Origin: Certhia americana
Taxonomy: Eukaryota > Chordata > Aves > Passeriformes > Certhiidae
DNA: 64,000 bases
Direction: 5' to 3'
Assembly (NCBI GenBank): GCA_018697195.1
Contig: CM031857.1
Span: 51,357,471-51,421,470, forward strand
Position numbers and translations under genes: made by a program. Below, one piece after another: positions 1-14,904 of this stretch. Below the pieces are notes generated by a model, which worked only from the letters and a program-made list of their open reading frames with translations, was not told where the DNA came from and searched no databases. Each line of letters opens with the position of its first letter. Position 1 is the stretch's first letter.

Positions 1-3000
1 AAGGTAAGACAGATAAGTACAAGTAAGGATTTTGTGTGAATTAATTGAAATTTTCCCCAGAAAACTGACTTTTCTTTGTCAACATGGCATGATTGGTGAT
101 TCACTCTAAGAAATCACTGGTTAGAAAAGGCAAATCCAGAAAAATCAATGGCAGACAATTTTAATTTCTTTTTTTTTTCTCTTGTTCACTTGGTAATTAA
201 TAGAAGGCAAAAATAATCATGTCTCTTAAAACCTAATCTACTGGGCTTTCTTTTCTAATTCAGAAGCTCTGCTTGAAAATAATACTGCTAAAAGAAGTTT
301 TAATTTATTTTTTTTTTTTGATACTGCAAATCCAGAATTACTTCAAAAGGGAAAGCTGCTTTAAAACAGGCTATTCTGGATTATAAAAGATAAAGCGCAC
401 AAAATCTAATCTATCCTCTTATCCACTAGTTTTGCTGTGTTATTTGTGTTTATACAGGTTGTGAGTTTTACCAGTTTACTTAGTACTGAAAATTCATTAT
501 GAGAAAGAATGAATTTCTGGCTTATCAATACCTTGCAAGCAGCCTACCATAAACACTGGACTCAGTATGAGAGAGTCACTACTCAGTGTCCAAGCTGTTC
601 AGATGGCCAGCTAAATCTCATGGCACTGCTTGAAATCTCTGGTCAAAAATGTAATCATAAAAAGCTGCTTCCAGCCAAACTGAATTTTTGGTATTTTTAT
701 GATTAAAAGAAACTCACATGGTCAGATATTCATTTGAAATTACCAAGTATACGAAGAAAGTATTAAAAAAAACCCAAAAAACAAAAAACAAAAAAAACCC
801 CACGTTTAAATTTTAGAAAATGCAGTGTGAAAAACAGACATAGTCCAGAGCAAGGGTATTCAGATCTGGATGCATTTCTTATAATATTTCAGAGTAATTC
901 TTTCCAGACTTACAAGGACTGTATCTCTTCTTTGTTTTTTTCACTTCTACAAATTTATTTGGATTTTTGTGCATGTAAGTATGAGTTTCCAGAATGTTAT
1001 TATGTTTTCCTATGAGTCATCTGAGAAATAACAACATTTACATGTTTTCCAGATTTTACAATGTCAGGCTTTTGAAAAATAACTAGCCAGTGTTCTCAAA
1101 TTCCTGTAATTAGATCACTGTCAGATGTAGATTGTTCAGATTTGTATATTTAGATTACCATGCACTTTTGTGAAAGATATAAAAGAAAATGTACAGGCAC
1201 AAAATCTCAATGTTCTAGTTCTGGAACACTTTGCAAATCACAACTTTTTTGGTAGTATTTCTACATTACCATATGTTTTTCTGTGTGTTTGCTCAGTTTA
1301 TTTTCAAAGTTTTCAAGAGTCAAAGATTCTCCTCTACAGAGAAATAAGGTGAATCCAAGTCCAGTGAGAGCTGGTTATTACATTTTTCTTTTCCTTCAGG
1401 TCGTACATCCATCATTTGATAAGTTGTTCTACTTGCATTTCTTCTCATCTATCTGAAGCAAACTCAGAATCAAAAACTTCCAAAAAAACTAAAAGAACTT
1501 CCTACTCTTCACATGAGTCAGGAATTCCATCCCAGGGAAGGACTTCTCAGAGTGGGGAAAAAACCCCACAGGGACAACAATGACTTCTCTCCTCCTTTCT
1601 TTAGGGGTAATCTTGCTTCCCTACAAGCCCTTAAAATAGTTTCTCCTCATTCCACTTAGCATCCAGGTCCATCATAATATCCCTGTGACCTGAAAAATTG
1701 TCTTCATCTCCTTCTTCTCCCTGGGCTCTAAAAACATCTGACAGACAGGAATGGAGCAGATTGAGTGACAATTGTGAGTTTTCAGAGAAACCACTCAAAG
1801 ATCAAAGGTTAAAAAAGAGTTGGACTTGCAACCATAAAAGTGAGAGGAAGATGCAGAGCCAATTAAAGCCTGAACAAAACAGATAAGAACATCAAAAAGC
1901 ATCTTTCTTCTCAAACTAGCATTTGATGCAATGATGCTCATTTTCAAAGCAGTACACAAACATTAATTATTTCTCACAATACATCAGTGAGATAAAAAAA
2001 TGTTACTTAGTGCTAGCCAATAAAGTAACAAGGAAGAGAAATACTTTTCTTTTTCAAATGCATTAGGACAAAAGGTCACAGTGCTGGAATTAAAGCTATT
2101 TATGATCAAAGAAAGGCAACAGTGAAACTAGTTATAATTGTTACAGCAATAAAATGCTGAATTCTAGTCACTAGAAACTGGCTCTCTAATCAGAGTCAGT
2201 CAATCTAGTGTCCCTTAGAAGTCCTTGGAAGAAAACAGTGACTTCTAAGTGCAGTTCAGCCCACTTGGATTTCTGCCTTTGAGCAATTCTGGAGGGGACC
2301 ACAACTCCTTTGGGCTATAAGAAGGGCCCAGCTGAAATTGGGGATTTTGTCCTGATTTCTGCATTATTAAATGAGATAAAACTTAATTTCTTTGTATGTA
2401 TTTGCTGCTTTGCTCCTTTTACACTGGGAGCTTTCTGGAAAAGGCTGTGCTTCATAATGTTTTTATTCAGTGCAGGTAGGACAGCATAGCTTTCACCTCT
2501 CCCTAGGGCTCACATGGCCTATACATTTCCAAAAAAAGAATTTCCTCCAGAGAATGAGAACTAAAAATCAGCTCTTCCGAATAAATGCAAAATGACAAAT
2601 ACTTGAGGGAAATGGGGAAAAAAAGGTGAATGTGGAAATAATACAGCTGTGTGATAGCATAATGGAGCATAAATAATAACCTGTATAGTTTTGCTGCAAC
2701 TATGAAATGGTTTTGTCTTTTAAAGGGAACATAAAGTCCTTTTTTTTAATGAGTAAAGGCACTACTACTACAAAAACATAAAACATAGTGAAATCATGCA
2801 AAGTTGATACCTAAATTGTGGTATTAATCCAGATTAAATATTATTATTTTGATTTCTAACAATTCATAGTGATATAGACCAACTTTTTTGAAGGAGGGCA
2901 TTTTACAACAAGTTGAGTATTAAAGTCATGGACTTGCTACACTGTATGCCTAGAATTTTCCAGAGAAAATTCAGACTCAGTCGCATACTTCTTTTTCCCC

Positions 3001-3982
3001 CAGTTTAACTGTGTTTTACCCAGTAAGTTCTCTTAGCCTGTGGAATACCTTTGTTCAGTAGTCAATGCACATGGGTTAATTCTTTCGGATTTAGCTGAAG
3101 TGTGGCATGATAGTAGTCTAGGCTATGATCCAACAGCAGCATTCCTTATGCCTGTAGCTTCTCTACAGAATTGCTGGATATGATTCTAGTGAAGGTTAAG
3201 AGCACAATACAAAAAACCCTAGTTAACTCAACACATTTATGACTTTCAGAAAGGAGCAAACCAAGGACCAGATAGAATATGCACTAAACCGAAATGAGCA
3301 TTTAAACCCATAGTTTTCACTTTATATTTTAAGACAGGGTTTTTTAAAAATTATTTATTGTGAACCTCTCCTGAACTCCCATTATGAGGTATCTGAATCA
3401 TCAGCTTACAAGTTGAGTCATTCCATTAATTTGGGCTTAATACTGTTTAGCTGAATCTAAGAACAGTAAAACACATTTGTAGGCAAATTATCAGCAATGT
3501 AATAAACAAGAAACTAGTACACAAGCCCTAATCCTAATAACTATAATTAGGAACCCTGTGGTTATCTGAACATTCTGTATTTTGATCCCAGTACAGTTTT
3601 TGTTAGTGAAAGGTCTGGTGTTACAGCATTAGGATATTGATCATTTTCTGACTGATTTCATTGCTTTAAAAAATTCTTGTTAAATACTGCCTTTATCAGG
3701 AGAGTTTTCCCACAATGTATAGAGATTCAGAGTGTCAATGGAAATGTAATGGGGGGTGGGAAAACTTGCTTCTCAAAGAGATGTGTCATGGCAATTCACC
3801 TCACCTGAACCATGTGAGAAGCTGAAGCTTTTGGCTCCAGATTCAGATTTCAGCAGGTGTGATCCAGAAGTGACTTTAAACATTTGAATGAGCTGGAACC
3901 TACTGAGTCCCTGCCTTAGGACACTCTCTCCCTGTGACAGCCTGGGACATACCAGTCAAATTCTGTCTGCATGTGATTTTAA
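1..3982. other. Intergenic, no gene recognised
   Basis: AT-rich DNA with short A and T runs. Reading frames are all under 70 codons, lack recognisable domains and are not linked by plausible splice sites into a conserved protein. I see no CR1 or LTR sequence here, although old repeats beyond recognition by eye are likely. Confidence 0.6.
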
Positions 3983-4064
3983 ATATACATATACATATAC
4001 ACATACATATATATATATATATATACATACATACATATATACACATACATATATATATATATGT
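3983..4064. repeat. Compound (TA)n/(TACA)n microsatellite
   Basis: About 80 bp of almost strictly alternating purine and pyrimidine: TACATA units, then a TA run, then TACA units, then a second TA run. It is largely self-complementary, which explains the Tyr/Thr/Ile-rich frames on both strands. Expected to vary in length between individuals. Confidence 0.95.
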
Positions 4065-5344
4065 AAATATTCCTTTTCTCTACACGTGAGCATTCTCACT
4101 CGGCAAACTGGTCCAGAGTAAACTGAGTATTTATGCAATTTATACTTATAAGTTGAAGAGGGCAGTGTTTACTGAAATCTCTGTCTTTAAACAAGGAATC
4201 TTTGGGGAAGCCATTTTCACAGCCATTTTTTGAAATTGGATTGATTCACACACAGTGACAGTGACATCATAGCTGTAATGTAGAAACATTGTTTGACACT
4301 GGCTGGAATAAAGCACTGACTCCCTAGAGAGACAGCGGCATCACACAGCAGCTACAAGTTAGGTTTTAGTTGTTTCTGTTCCTGACCCTGAATCTAGAAG
4401 GAGAAAGTCGGTCTACATATTTGTAAGTATCACCATTTTACATCATTCTGACCAAATCAATTTTTCTCTTGGATAGAGGTTAGGTTGTCAAATGGATCAA
4501 GCACAGTAAGAACTGCTTACAAAAATGCATAAGAATTATCTTTCTTTATCCTCATCTGCAATGAGAGACTATGGTCTCCTCTTGCTGAGTATTTGCTGGT
4601 GTGTATGCTTTTTGAGGTATCAGTTTATGAATGCTGGATCTATAATCAAATTAGGATTATGTAATGTCAGCACGGATTATGCTGTAATGGTACTAACACT
4701 ACTACTACTAAGTAAAATGAAGTATGACCTAGAAATTTCCACACACATCAGCACATTTAGTGTGAACAAATTCCTCCAGAGCATAAAATTGCTAAGGCCT
4801 TTCTGCTGTACAGCTTGGCTTTCGACGACTCTTTATCCTTCACAGGCATCAAGACAAGTCTTAGAATAAAGGAAGTGTTTAAAGAGCTATTTGTGGCTGT
4901 TAAGACACATAAAATGACAGCGCTTTCTGGGCTGTTGTGAGATTACCAATGAATCCCATCTGTCCTTCCATGTTCACTGGGCATACTAGGAAAATTTATC
5001 AAGAATAATTGACACCACAATCCATTTGAATCTCACCATACTTCATTTTTAGAATTATTTTCAAATATGCTCCAATCCTTTTACCAGAATGCTGAAAGTG
5101 TCAGAGAAGAGACAAGAGCGCTTTCCTCGTAACTGGAGTTTTATAACTAGCTTTAAATGAATGGCTTGGACTACATGTCTTAAACTTTATCACACTGCAT
5201 AACTTTTAAAAAGATAAGACATGTCAGAAAGAGAATACTATAAACTGAATAGACGCCATTACTGAGAATAAGTGATAAAAAAAGAAACAGCAATATGCTA
5301 ATAACAAGCCTAAAAATGAGAACGAGTCATCACGGAGCTTACCA

Positions 5345-5391
5345 TCTTTTTTTTTTTCCTTCTTTTTTCTTTTTTTTTTTTTTTTTTTTTT
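5345..5391. repeat. Polypyrimidine (T-rich) tract
   Basis: Forty-seven bases of only T and C, ending in a T run directly followed by AG. It looks like a splice acceptor tract, but no coding sequence follows, so I read it as simple repeat. Confidence 0.85.
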
Positions 5392-5497
5392 AGCAATTAT
5401 TCTTTTTATATGGTATCTTTAATATCTTTACTTCAGGAACTCAAATTACTAAGAAAACTGCTCCATCGTATTTGAAGGATTAAGCCTGTAACAGCAA

Positions 5498-5521
5498 GCA
5501 ACAAATGCTGCAACAAATGCA
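5498..5521. repeat. Tandem duplication of a 12-mer
   Basis: Two adjacent copies of gcaacaaatgc(t/a), differing only in the last base. A small local duplication. Confidence 0.7.
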
Positions 5522-5948
5522 GCATATTTCTCCATCCATATAGCTGTCAAGCTTCCTCCAAAAATGAACCACTTTTTTTGATCCCTCCATATTAGATGAT
5601 CATATAAAAAATATTTCTGATTATTGTTCTCCTTCCTCATAGCTTCCTTAGGACCAAAGCTCCAAGGTACAGTGCAGGTGGGTTTTTTCTAATTTATTTC
5701 TTTAATGAAACTCTCTTTCAAAATAATGTTTCCTAAATTACTTCAAGCCTCATTATAAATGTAATAGAATTTCATTTTAGTGTACCTTTAAGCATAAAAT
5801 TCTCCTAATAAAAATTTCACTCCAGGTTCTATAATGTATCAGGCTATTTTCTCAAATTAGTCTTATTATCTTGTTTGTCTGATAAAGAAATTACACTGAA
5901 GAGAAGCAAGCAAAGCATGCAAAAGCTAATGAAAGCAATCCCATCACT

Positions 5949-5973
5949 AAAAAAAAAAAAAAAAAAAAAAAAA
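5949..5973. repeat. A25 homopolymer
   Basis: Twenty-five consecutive A. There is no AATAAA or ATTAAA just before it and no recognisable retrosequence next to it. Confidence 0.95.
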
Positions 5974-7448
5974 GAAGTAAAAGCTGGCATTTCTCATCAA
6001 CATGCAGAAAACTAAATTGGACAGAATGAGACATATGCCAAATATCTTCGGAATGAGTTTTCTTCATGGCATTTGGCATCTACAGCATAATTACTAAAAC
6101 ATTTTCTCAGAGCAAACACAGAAAATTTAGTGAGATATTATTTTACATGCTAATTACACTTTTAGTACATCATTAAAATGGCTCTGAAGTCTATCTGTTT
6201 GAACAATTATGTGCCTTAATAATGGAAAAGAAAATAAAATGAATTATTATGAAGATTTCTTCTTCAGATCTGAAGAGGCAGCAGGTATTTCAGGCCAACA
6301 CCTGGTAGCATATTCCTCAACCGTGCATTGTCATGGCTTTCTGCAGCGCTGGCACAGTCTGTGACAGCATAATGTCTTTTTCCTAATTGCAACCTCAGCC
6401 CACATTTTTAAATAGCCTTGGCTAATTGTGAGTCAAACCTACTTAGAGAGTAATTTAGCCGAAGTCATCTTATCCATCCTTATTTATAATATAAGGAAAT
6501 CTAGCACCTGATCATAACACTAATGTTGTCCAGGGGATTTAATCAAGGGTGGATTTCCTTGAAAGATAAATGAAGCATTCTTGGTGACCTATGGCCACAG
6601 GGAGGCCATGCCACCCTGTGTGCCCTCGGCAGCTGCAGCTGTGTTCAGAGGTGACCGAAGAGTGGAGAGAAAAGCACACTCATGCTCAGCTTTAGTGTTA
6701 TGGAGCTGTCCTCAGAGGCTCTCCATAGTAACAGTGAGGTAACCCCTCACTGTGTAGCTCAAGTTTCCACCCTGCTATGGCCCCCACCCAAGTGTCCATC
6801 TGAAGTGGTCTCAGTAAAGCCTGGGACAGCTAAGCATCAGTGACATCAGCCACAAAGGGCAACTTGGAGGCTACATTCCACACTGAGGCTGGTCAGTCCT
6901 GCCCACCACTCCTACACAGCTCTCTTGTTTCCTAGTGCAGACAGGTGAAGGCTCCCTGGAGCTGCTCCTCTGCCATTGCTGCACTTAGCTCACTGCTTTC
7001 AACCTGGGTGGTGTAAAGGAAGAGAATTTCCCCGTTTTGGTTGGGAGCAAGGTAGGTGAAGGACTTTGCATCCAAAACCACACCTACCCAAGGTCCCCTT
7101 GGAGATGTGGGTGTCTGTCTCCCATGCACACACATTTAGCATGTATGCCATCTAATACATGCTTATGTAACCACATACACCAAGTTTGTAAGCCATCTCA
7201 AACCTCACAGACCTACAGATGAAGACTTGCAGCAGAACAAAAACACGAAAGACCACAGTGAGTTAAGGTTTCTAAACCTCCTTAATGAAAGGGTGTCAGG
7301 CTTGGCCTTCCACAGCCCTTTGTGGACTTCTGTCCTGCTTCTCCAGGCTTTGGTGAATACCAACACTGTAGTTACAGGTCAGATCTGGATATAAATTCTT
7401 CACTTTCAGCTATTAGATTTTTTTTTTAATAGAATAACATTTTTTGGG

Positions 7449-7646
7449 TCACAGAATCACAGAAGATACCAAGTTGGAAGTGACCCACCAGGATCATGGA
7501 GTCCAACTCCTGGCACAGCATCATTTCCAGTAGTCACAGCATGTACCTGAGAGCATTGTCCAAATGCTTCTTGAACTCTGTCAGTGCTGTGACCACTTCC
7601 CTGGGGAGGCTACTCCAGTACCCAACCACTCTGAGTGAAATATCTG
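7449..7646 (-). mobile_element. CR1 LINE, 3' fragment
   Basis: The plus strand starts tcacagaatcacagaag and continues into the typical complement of a CR1 3' end: 'ttggaagtgacccaccaggatcatggagtcc', 'cttcttgaactctg', then 'ccctggggaggct.ctccagtacccaacc'. The element therefore lies on the minus strand with its 3' terminus at the left. It is 5'-truncated, as most avian CR1 copies are, and carries only 3' untranslated and final coding sequence. Divergence is moderate. Confidence 0.9.
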
Positions 7647-10600
7647 TCACTGGGCTTTAGTGCTGAAGTAATTTACTTAGAAGTTAAGGAACAAGTGGAG
7701 ATTGGACTGCAAGGACACTGCATTACACTAACTGAAACAAGTACAGTAAAGCTGCGTGCCTGAACACTTTCAAGACTACTTTTCAAGCTCCTCATGCATT
7801 TATCACAGCTGCATATACTGACTCCTTGTGATAAAACTGCATAGAGAGATGCACTTTGTGCTTAATGATAAATGTAGCTGTTGCCACAGGAGAGGAAATT
7901 AATTTTGTAAAACCCGTAATTATTACTGTAGTCAGTCTGTGATGTTGCTGCCTCGGCAGAGATAAGAACAGTACTATAGAACATGTGTTTCTGGCAGTAA
8001 TGTGATTTTAACATACTTGTATGCCAGACTTGGAACAGAGGTAGTTCCAAACAACATAGATTTCTCAGGAGAAGCTGTGCAGGCAATGACCTGACACAAT
8101 GGCAGCATTTTGCCTGAAAACATTTGCTTATCTAACCAGGAGAGAGTCATGACAGGTAACATGCCAAACACTTAAACTAGGCATCAGCAAACACCAAAGA
8201 GGAGTACAGATGAAATACAAGTTTTCTTGTGACCAAAGGGAACTTCTGCAGCCTAGGGTTTGAGAGTTTGGTTTCACAGCCACAGGTCCTTACCTGAATT
8301 TAATATCTAAATCATCCTTTAATCACAGAAAACTCAACAACTATTGATGTTTGTGCCAGTGCCAGATGTAGTAGCCAAAAGAGGGTGATGGGTTACATGT
8401 AGCCTGAGATGACACAGAAACATGTTGCATGGACCAGGTATTGTGGTGGTGAGGAAGTTTTAAGCAGAATTTTTGCCCCTTTTTTTTTAACTTTATCTCC
8501 TGATATGGCTGTCTTCTGGCAGAGAACAACTTTCTTTAAAACAGGAGGCCATCCTGTGCTCAAACTGTGAACCACAGTAGACCCACAGCCCTGTGTGAGA
8601 AGCCACCTTATGTGATGCAAGTTGAAGATGTACTTTCTCCTGAGAGTTGTGGTGCAGTAAAGCCCAGCAACATCTGCACAAATGAGCACAAATGCAACCT
8701 GTATAAGGGCAGTTCTGCTTTGTGGCTCCTACATTAAACATCCCAGAGCCTCTCAAGTCCCAGGCAGGCACCCTGCTGTCTCACATGCTGAGCTGTGCTC
8801 GAATCTGCTCTCACTCTGATACCAGAAATCTCTCGCTCCCATCCCTGCTGCCTCCACTGGTGCAAAAGCAGGAGCAGCATTTGCAGTACGCTTTTACTTT
8901 TGCCAATGGCTAATATATTGCAGAGCATATATCAAGTGCTGATTGCAGAGTGGAAGCAGCCATCAGGTGCCTAGCAATTGTGCTAAGGGTAGGATTAAGA
9001 TGTAGGGGATTAAAGGGATTAAGGCACAGAAATGCTTATCTAGTGTGGTCCAAGTGGATTTTGGGTTGTACGAGGAACGCAGACACTGACATGAAAAAAA
9101 CTCATGGCAGCGAAAAACCGCATTCTTGGTACTCTGCACTTGGCACTGAGTAGCGTGCCTACATGGCTACCATCACCTGTTCAGGGAACGACCCTGGAGA
9201 GCAGCTCAGGTGACATGGAGTGGCTCCCGCCCACATTGTGGCCACCTAGCCTCTCTAAAATGGGTGCTTTTACAGTATTCATGGTCACTGTTCACTTGAG
9301 AAAACCGCAGAAGTGTCAGAAAACAGGTGAATGCAACCTCAATGGTGGAAAAAAAAAAGAGAGTGCACAGCAAGTTCATTCAGAATTAAAATAGATTTTC
9401 TTTATCTTCATAGCATCGCTCTTTTAAATCATCTTTCATAGCACAAATGCCATGTATCTGTATGGAACTAAGCACACTAACTAGCCATAATACCATTTTT
9501 TAGTATAATTTGAAAACAAAAATCTCATCATGCCTGTATGTTGGGAAGAAAAGTTCCTATGATGATTTAGCAAAATAAATTAATAAAGTCCATTTTAATC
9601 CAGCTGAGGATGCTCAGATACCCATAATGTCCAAGTGTCCTCAGCTGACACACCTGTGGTCCTGAGTCAGGAGTGGTGGTGTTCTGCAGAAGGACCAAAT
9701 GCTGTTTAAGTGTTTTTAATAAGAAGGCATTATAGACAGATGGTCCAGATGAAGCCATAGCACTTAACTGATATTTGATCAAGATTTAGACTGGAGTAAC
9801 GTGCTGAGATGAAAGAACTACATTTCTGTAGGTGGGACACTGGCTTCTGTGCCTCAGGGCTGCTTACTGCTTCTACATGAGAGTGAGCCTGGTTGTAGGA
9901 CTGCGATGAATACCTTGAATACTTTCTCTTTTTAATGGGAGGGTTTCTAAAAAAGGATTACATTGTTGTTTTGAAAAAGCATCTGTGGAACAGTACTCTG
10001 AAGCTTACATTCACACACACTTAAAGAGAAGGAAATGTTACACTGGTGCTTGAATATGTGACAATAAATGTACCCTGAAGAGCTGGAACATGGCATTCAG
10101 CTGGGAGATGGTAATCACTGATCCCAGACTCTCAAGGTCTGTTGTGCTGCTGAGTCTTGTCAGGCAATAATGAATGGTTTGTTTATTTACTAGTTTCAAT
10201 CCAGTTTCATAAACTTAAAGGAGCTATATTTTGATTTTGCCTGCAAGCTGTGCAAGAGAAAGGAAGATGCTTTATCTCTGCTGTAGCATTCCAAAGTGCC
10301 TTTTATCTAAACACTTTATACAGAAAATCGAATAAACTGACCACATCAGTTCTAGCTCTTCAAGAATTCCACTCTCTTCCTTTTAAAATGAGCTTTCTTT
10401 TTAATCTACCTTTTATTTTTAGTCTATACTAGGGATAAATTACTCTCTTTAAAAGCAGTGCTGGGTCATTTTTCTACTTACTCACTGTCTGACTTAATCA
10501 TCACTTTTAATCTATTTTTTTTAACATTCGTTTTCCCTTGAAAAGTACTTGAGCATTTAAAAGCCCTAAGGTAGCCTTGGGATTTCTGACAAAGCAATCT

Positions 10601-13600
10601 GAACAAAATTCACCTCTTTGATTCTGGCAATGTCAAAACAGGAACTGAATTTTCCAGCAATAATCTAATTAGATTTACTGACCATGCTCAGAACTGAGGA
10701 CTTCTTAGCTTTACACATATCAGAACACTCTTGACTTTTAGTTGTTGCCTTTCAAAGCAATTAATTGTCATTAAAACAGACCTTGTTAGAAACAAGTTTT
10801 TTTGTTTGTTTTGTTTTTATTAAAATAAATATGTTAAGGTTCTTTTCATATTGCTTTACCTTGGGGCCAAGTAAATATTTATATTTTATGTTTCTGCAAA
10901 TAAACTGGGAAGCACGAATGACCTTAAAATTGACAGTCTGTGATTATGCTAATAAATCACTGTGTCTTAGACATCCTCCAAAATTGCAAGTACAATTTAC
11001 CATATTAATCAAAATCAAATTTAATTAAATGTAATTAAATCCATCAATGTATTCTTATCTTAATACAGAGAGACAGATTCTCAAAAACAAATACACAACA
11101 ATACTCCTTGCTGGCAAAATAAAGAATCTAGAAAGAAAACAATGGCTGAAGATCTGCAGAAAAACTTGCATACATTTAAGTGCCTATGCTCTTCTAGCAC
11201 AGTTTTAATACTATGTAAAGTATTTTAAAGCCACAGAGTTGATCTTCTCTTCAAGAATCACTATGAGGTCAATGAATAAAGGCTACCTAACTCTTCAAAA
11301 TTAGGTAACTTCTAACTTTTTTTCCTCTGACATTATTTATTTTTCTGACTTGTGGTTACAGATTTATTTTCAAATAAGTTGTCAGACAAAATGAAAAGAA
11401 GGAAAAGAAGAAATGAAAACCTGATCCATTGAAACAACTACCATTTGCACTGACTTCCATAAGGCCAGGTTTCTAACAATTTTGAAATCTAGAGTATCTA
11501 ATAACCACGGGTTATTTTTCCAGACACAGGTTATTTCTGGACAGAACCAGACTACATCTGAATCTCTTAGCAGCAGACTAATAGAGAATTTTGCCAGCAG
11601 TAATTACATGGATTTTGTATAAAAGCATTTTTGTTTGTTTGCTTTACTGACATCTGGTGATATATTGTCAAAAGAATAGTCTGATTCTAAATAAGGAAAA
11701 AGGATGGGCATAGGAGGAAAAAGCATTGCAAAAGTTTCTAGAATTGTCCCTACCTTGGTAATTTCCAAGGTGTCTGGCAGACATCTCTGGTTCTAGGAAT
11801 GACCAAATATAAGCAAAATATCCACAACACAACAAGCCTCCATTAAGGCCTACTACACATAATCTATCTTTATTAGATTATCTGTCCTGGACGGATAATT
11901 TTACTTTGGACTCAGCTACAATATGGGAACATGTTAGGTGCCACAACTGCTCCCTGTGAAATGCATTAAAGCATGAGAGTACAAGGCCAGACCTAACTTC
12001 CCATTGTCCTCTCATCTTCCTCAGTGAATGTGAAAAGGCAGGATGCTATTCAGCACACAAACACAGAAAAAGTTCTAGAGTTATTTTCTGGAGACTCTGC
12101 ATGGGTTTTGGTTTGCTTTTCCTTCTGCCATTTCTTCAATTTGTTGTTGTTATTGCCGTTTTAATAGATAGTTCAATAGGATTTTAAAGGATTAGACCAA
12201 AATACCTCATCATTCTTTATTGTTTTGTACTTACCAACTCTCTTAAAGGGAGATCCTTAACTCAGCTTCTCTTCTCCCATCTTTAATCCTTGATAATTTC
12301 TCTGAATCCTTTAATATGTTGAAGAAGTCCTTTGTTGCCTCATCCATTTTTATAGCACATTACATATTTGCAAGTGCTCTGAAATGTCAGCAAATTGCTT
12401 TTTCTTTTTTTTTTTTTTTTTTTTTTTTTTGTCCTGGAAATATGATGGAAAATAAAAGCCTGACATTTTTCTTTTTAAAGCCAGCTAGCGGGCTGAACAC
12501 ATACGAAGGCAGAAAGGACTGTTTTGATTGCCCAGCCTGATTTGCGGCAAAGGACAAATCAGAACATTTGACTTGACCATTCATGCATAGACATTTACAC
12601 CAGTCTTCAGTGCATGGCTCAAGAGTTCTCTTGCTGCCAACAAAGCCCTCCAAAAAAACATGAGAAGTGGCAGCTGGCTGCTGCTATGAAGCAATAAAAG
12701 GGACGCTGCCCATAGCACATTGCTTTCACAGTACGGTGCCCATGGGCAATCAGGGGCTTCTTAGTCTAGACCACATATGGACACGATTTGAGGAGTTACA
12801 TAAATCTCAGACTGCGCCCTCGTGACTCAGCCAAAGAGGGCAGGAACCATTACACTTCTGTTTTGAACTCTTCGAACTGAAGAAGTGGACTTAGGGAGAA
12901 AATGCATGGCTTAAGTAAAACAAAGTCTAAATTAGGCAGATTCCTGATCTTAGCTGCCTCAGGCTCTCCATAGATGTCTGATATTTGCTGTTTCCCCATA
13001 TTCCCCTACCCACTGCATTCTTAGTGTCACTTCTCAAAAGGAAGGATGGTCTTGAAAGGTTTCTCAATGGACTGGATATAAGTCACTTTTTTTGCTTCTA
13101 GTTTATTCCTCTGGATAATATACCGACAAGATAATTTCCTTCAGCCCCAGCCCTGATATTTCAAGAGGCAGCTATGACTTTTTAAAACATTTTAATTTTA
13201 GGCTTTCTAGTATGTTTCCAGCCATTGGATATCAAAGACTTTATATGAGACTGCACAAAGATTTCTTGACTGTATGTAACTTCTTAACCACAACCAAATT
13301 AATGTTTAAATAGTTTCCAAAAAGCTAAATAGACCACAAAAGTGTGCTGACTTCACATTACTACTCAATAATTAGAATCTCTGAAAGACTTTCAACAAAA
13401 TGCCTGTGAAGTTTTCCCCCTAGATTTATGATTTAAAAAAAAAAAAATTGAACAGAAATATTTACAAGCTCTTAGAAAAATTCTCCTCCTCCATTAACCA
13501 GGCATATTCTCATATGCATTTTTAAAAAAACATTTTTACTTATTTCTCAAAAATTAGTCTTTTATAAGACCAGGTCTTCCGAAGAGATCTTGGTTGTTTC

Positions 13601-14904
13601 ATCTGAGAATGTGGCAAGATTTTACATTGTTTTTCTCTTCAGTGTTTGCAGAAGTCTGGTTTGCACTGCCATGAAATGCTTGATTTTCTATGTTCAAGTG
13701 ACATATTTCTGGAACCAGGAATGAAATATTTCCTATTAAATTGGAACCCAAAGTGTGTCTAACCATATCTAACAGGTCTACTTTTAACAACATTTGTGGC
13801 TGCAATATTTAATTAGGAACAAAAAGTTCTCTTTTTTAATTTAATTTAAATGCTTGAATGAATCTCAGAGGTGCTTCTCAAAATCCATCATTTCTCAGAG
13901 AAAACTGTACACTGGGTAGAGGAATTCCTGAAGGTTCTACACATAGATTTTCCAGATAAATAAAGAAAAAAATAAAAACTGAAGAGTAATAAAATTATAA
14001 ACCTCATAACTTCAGAGAAATACCCTCAAAGAAATAAGTGAAAGATAAACACTCCATGTAAACTATCAGAAAACTATTGTCTCTCCTATCTGACGAGGTG
14101 AAGAGTTCTTTCTGGTGAGTTATGATGGTCAATATTTAAATGTTATGCTGTATTTATCATCTTAAAGCAAATGGGAAATTTAATGTAGAACATAATTTAT
14201 TTATTTTCTTTTATTCTGTTAACTTCTCCCTAGGAAATTATCTGAAATTCTATACATGAAAACAGATCAAGTAATTCAGACCCAACAAATGGATAACTGT
14301 TTGCAATGGTAAGGGAATCAAAATCAACAGAAACCTGTTGAGAAATGTAGAATATGGCAACTCCTGATAAGTACCTAGGTACAGCTAGGGAACTTAAGCA
14401 CATTTGAAAATGCAGATATATTGATTAGGCCCAACAGTTTTCCTGGATTTGGTCCCTACTTCAATGTCCTAAAACATATACTTCAAAGAAGAGATGACTG
14501 CATAGGAAGAAGGAGTCATACCTTAAAATAGGTAATTGCTAGATTAAATAATTAATTATACTAATGTTTTAAAACCTTGCTGATCCAGGCAAGGAAAAGT
14601 AGTCTCAGCAGCTTTAAAAATTACGGAATCAGGTGTGATATTGTCTAAAGTATCAATTAAAGAAGCTGTAACAAAAGGCTTTTTGTCCAACTCACAGGAA
14701 AGGAAGCTTTATTCCTGAAAAGGTTTTTTTTGATGAACACCTCTTGTCTCACTCTAGTTTGTTAAGGATACCAGACTAATTGCATTTATGCAATTGACAG
14801 GATAACATAACAACCACTCTGGTTCTTATCAAAATGGGTGTGAGAAAAGCTTCAGGGATGTTTATGTGATATCTCATGGGATGAGTATGATGATAAGGGC
14901 TTGT
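7647..14904. other. Intergenic, no gene recognised
   Basis: No exon recognised. The stretches near 8340-8930 and 9140-9260 are somewhat richer in GC than the rest and may be old repeats, but I cannot name a family. A T26 run sits at 12405-12430. The remainder is AT-rich without visible structure. Confidence 0.55.
12405..12430. repeat. T26 homopolymer
   Basis: Twenty-six consecutive T. On the opposite strand it is an A run with no polyadenylation signal in front of it. Confidence 0.95.

Larger units (their letters stand above)
4065..7448. other. Intergenic, no gene recognised
   Basis: No exon recognised. The block contains a long pyrimidine tract and an A25 run (listed separately). From about 6590 to 7240 the base composition becomes clearly more GC-rich than its surroundings; this part looks like an old inserted repeat, but I cannot assign it to a family. 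Confidence 0.5.

Noticed and set aside
3888..4138. Tyr/Thr/Ile-rich frames on both strands
   Set aside because: Translation of the TA/TACA microsatellite.
5345..5393. Strong polypyrimidine tract followed by AG, resembling a splice acceptor
   Set aside because: No conserved coding sequence or paired donor follows; the tract is simple T-rich repeat.
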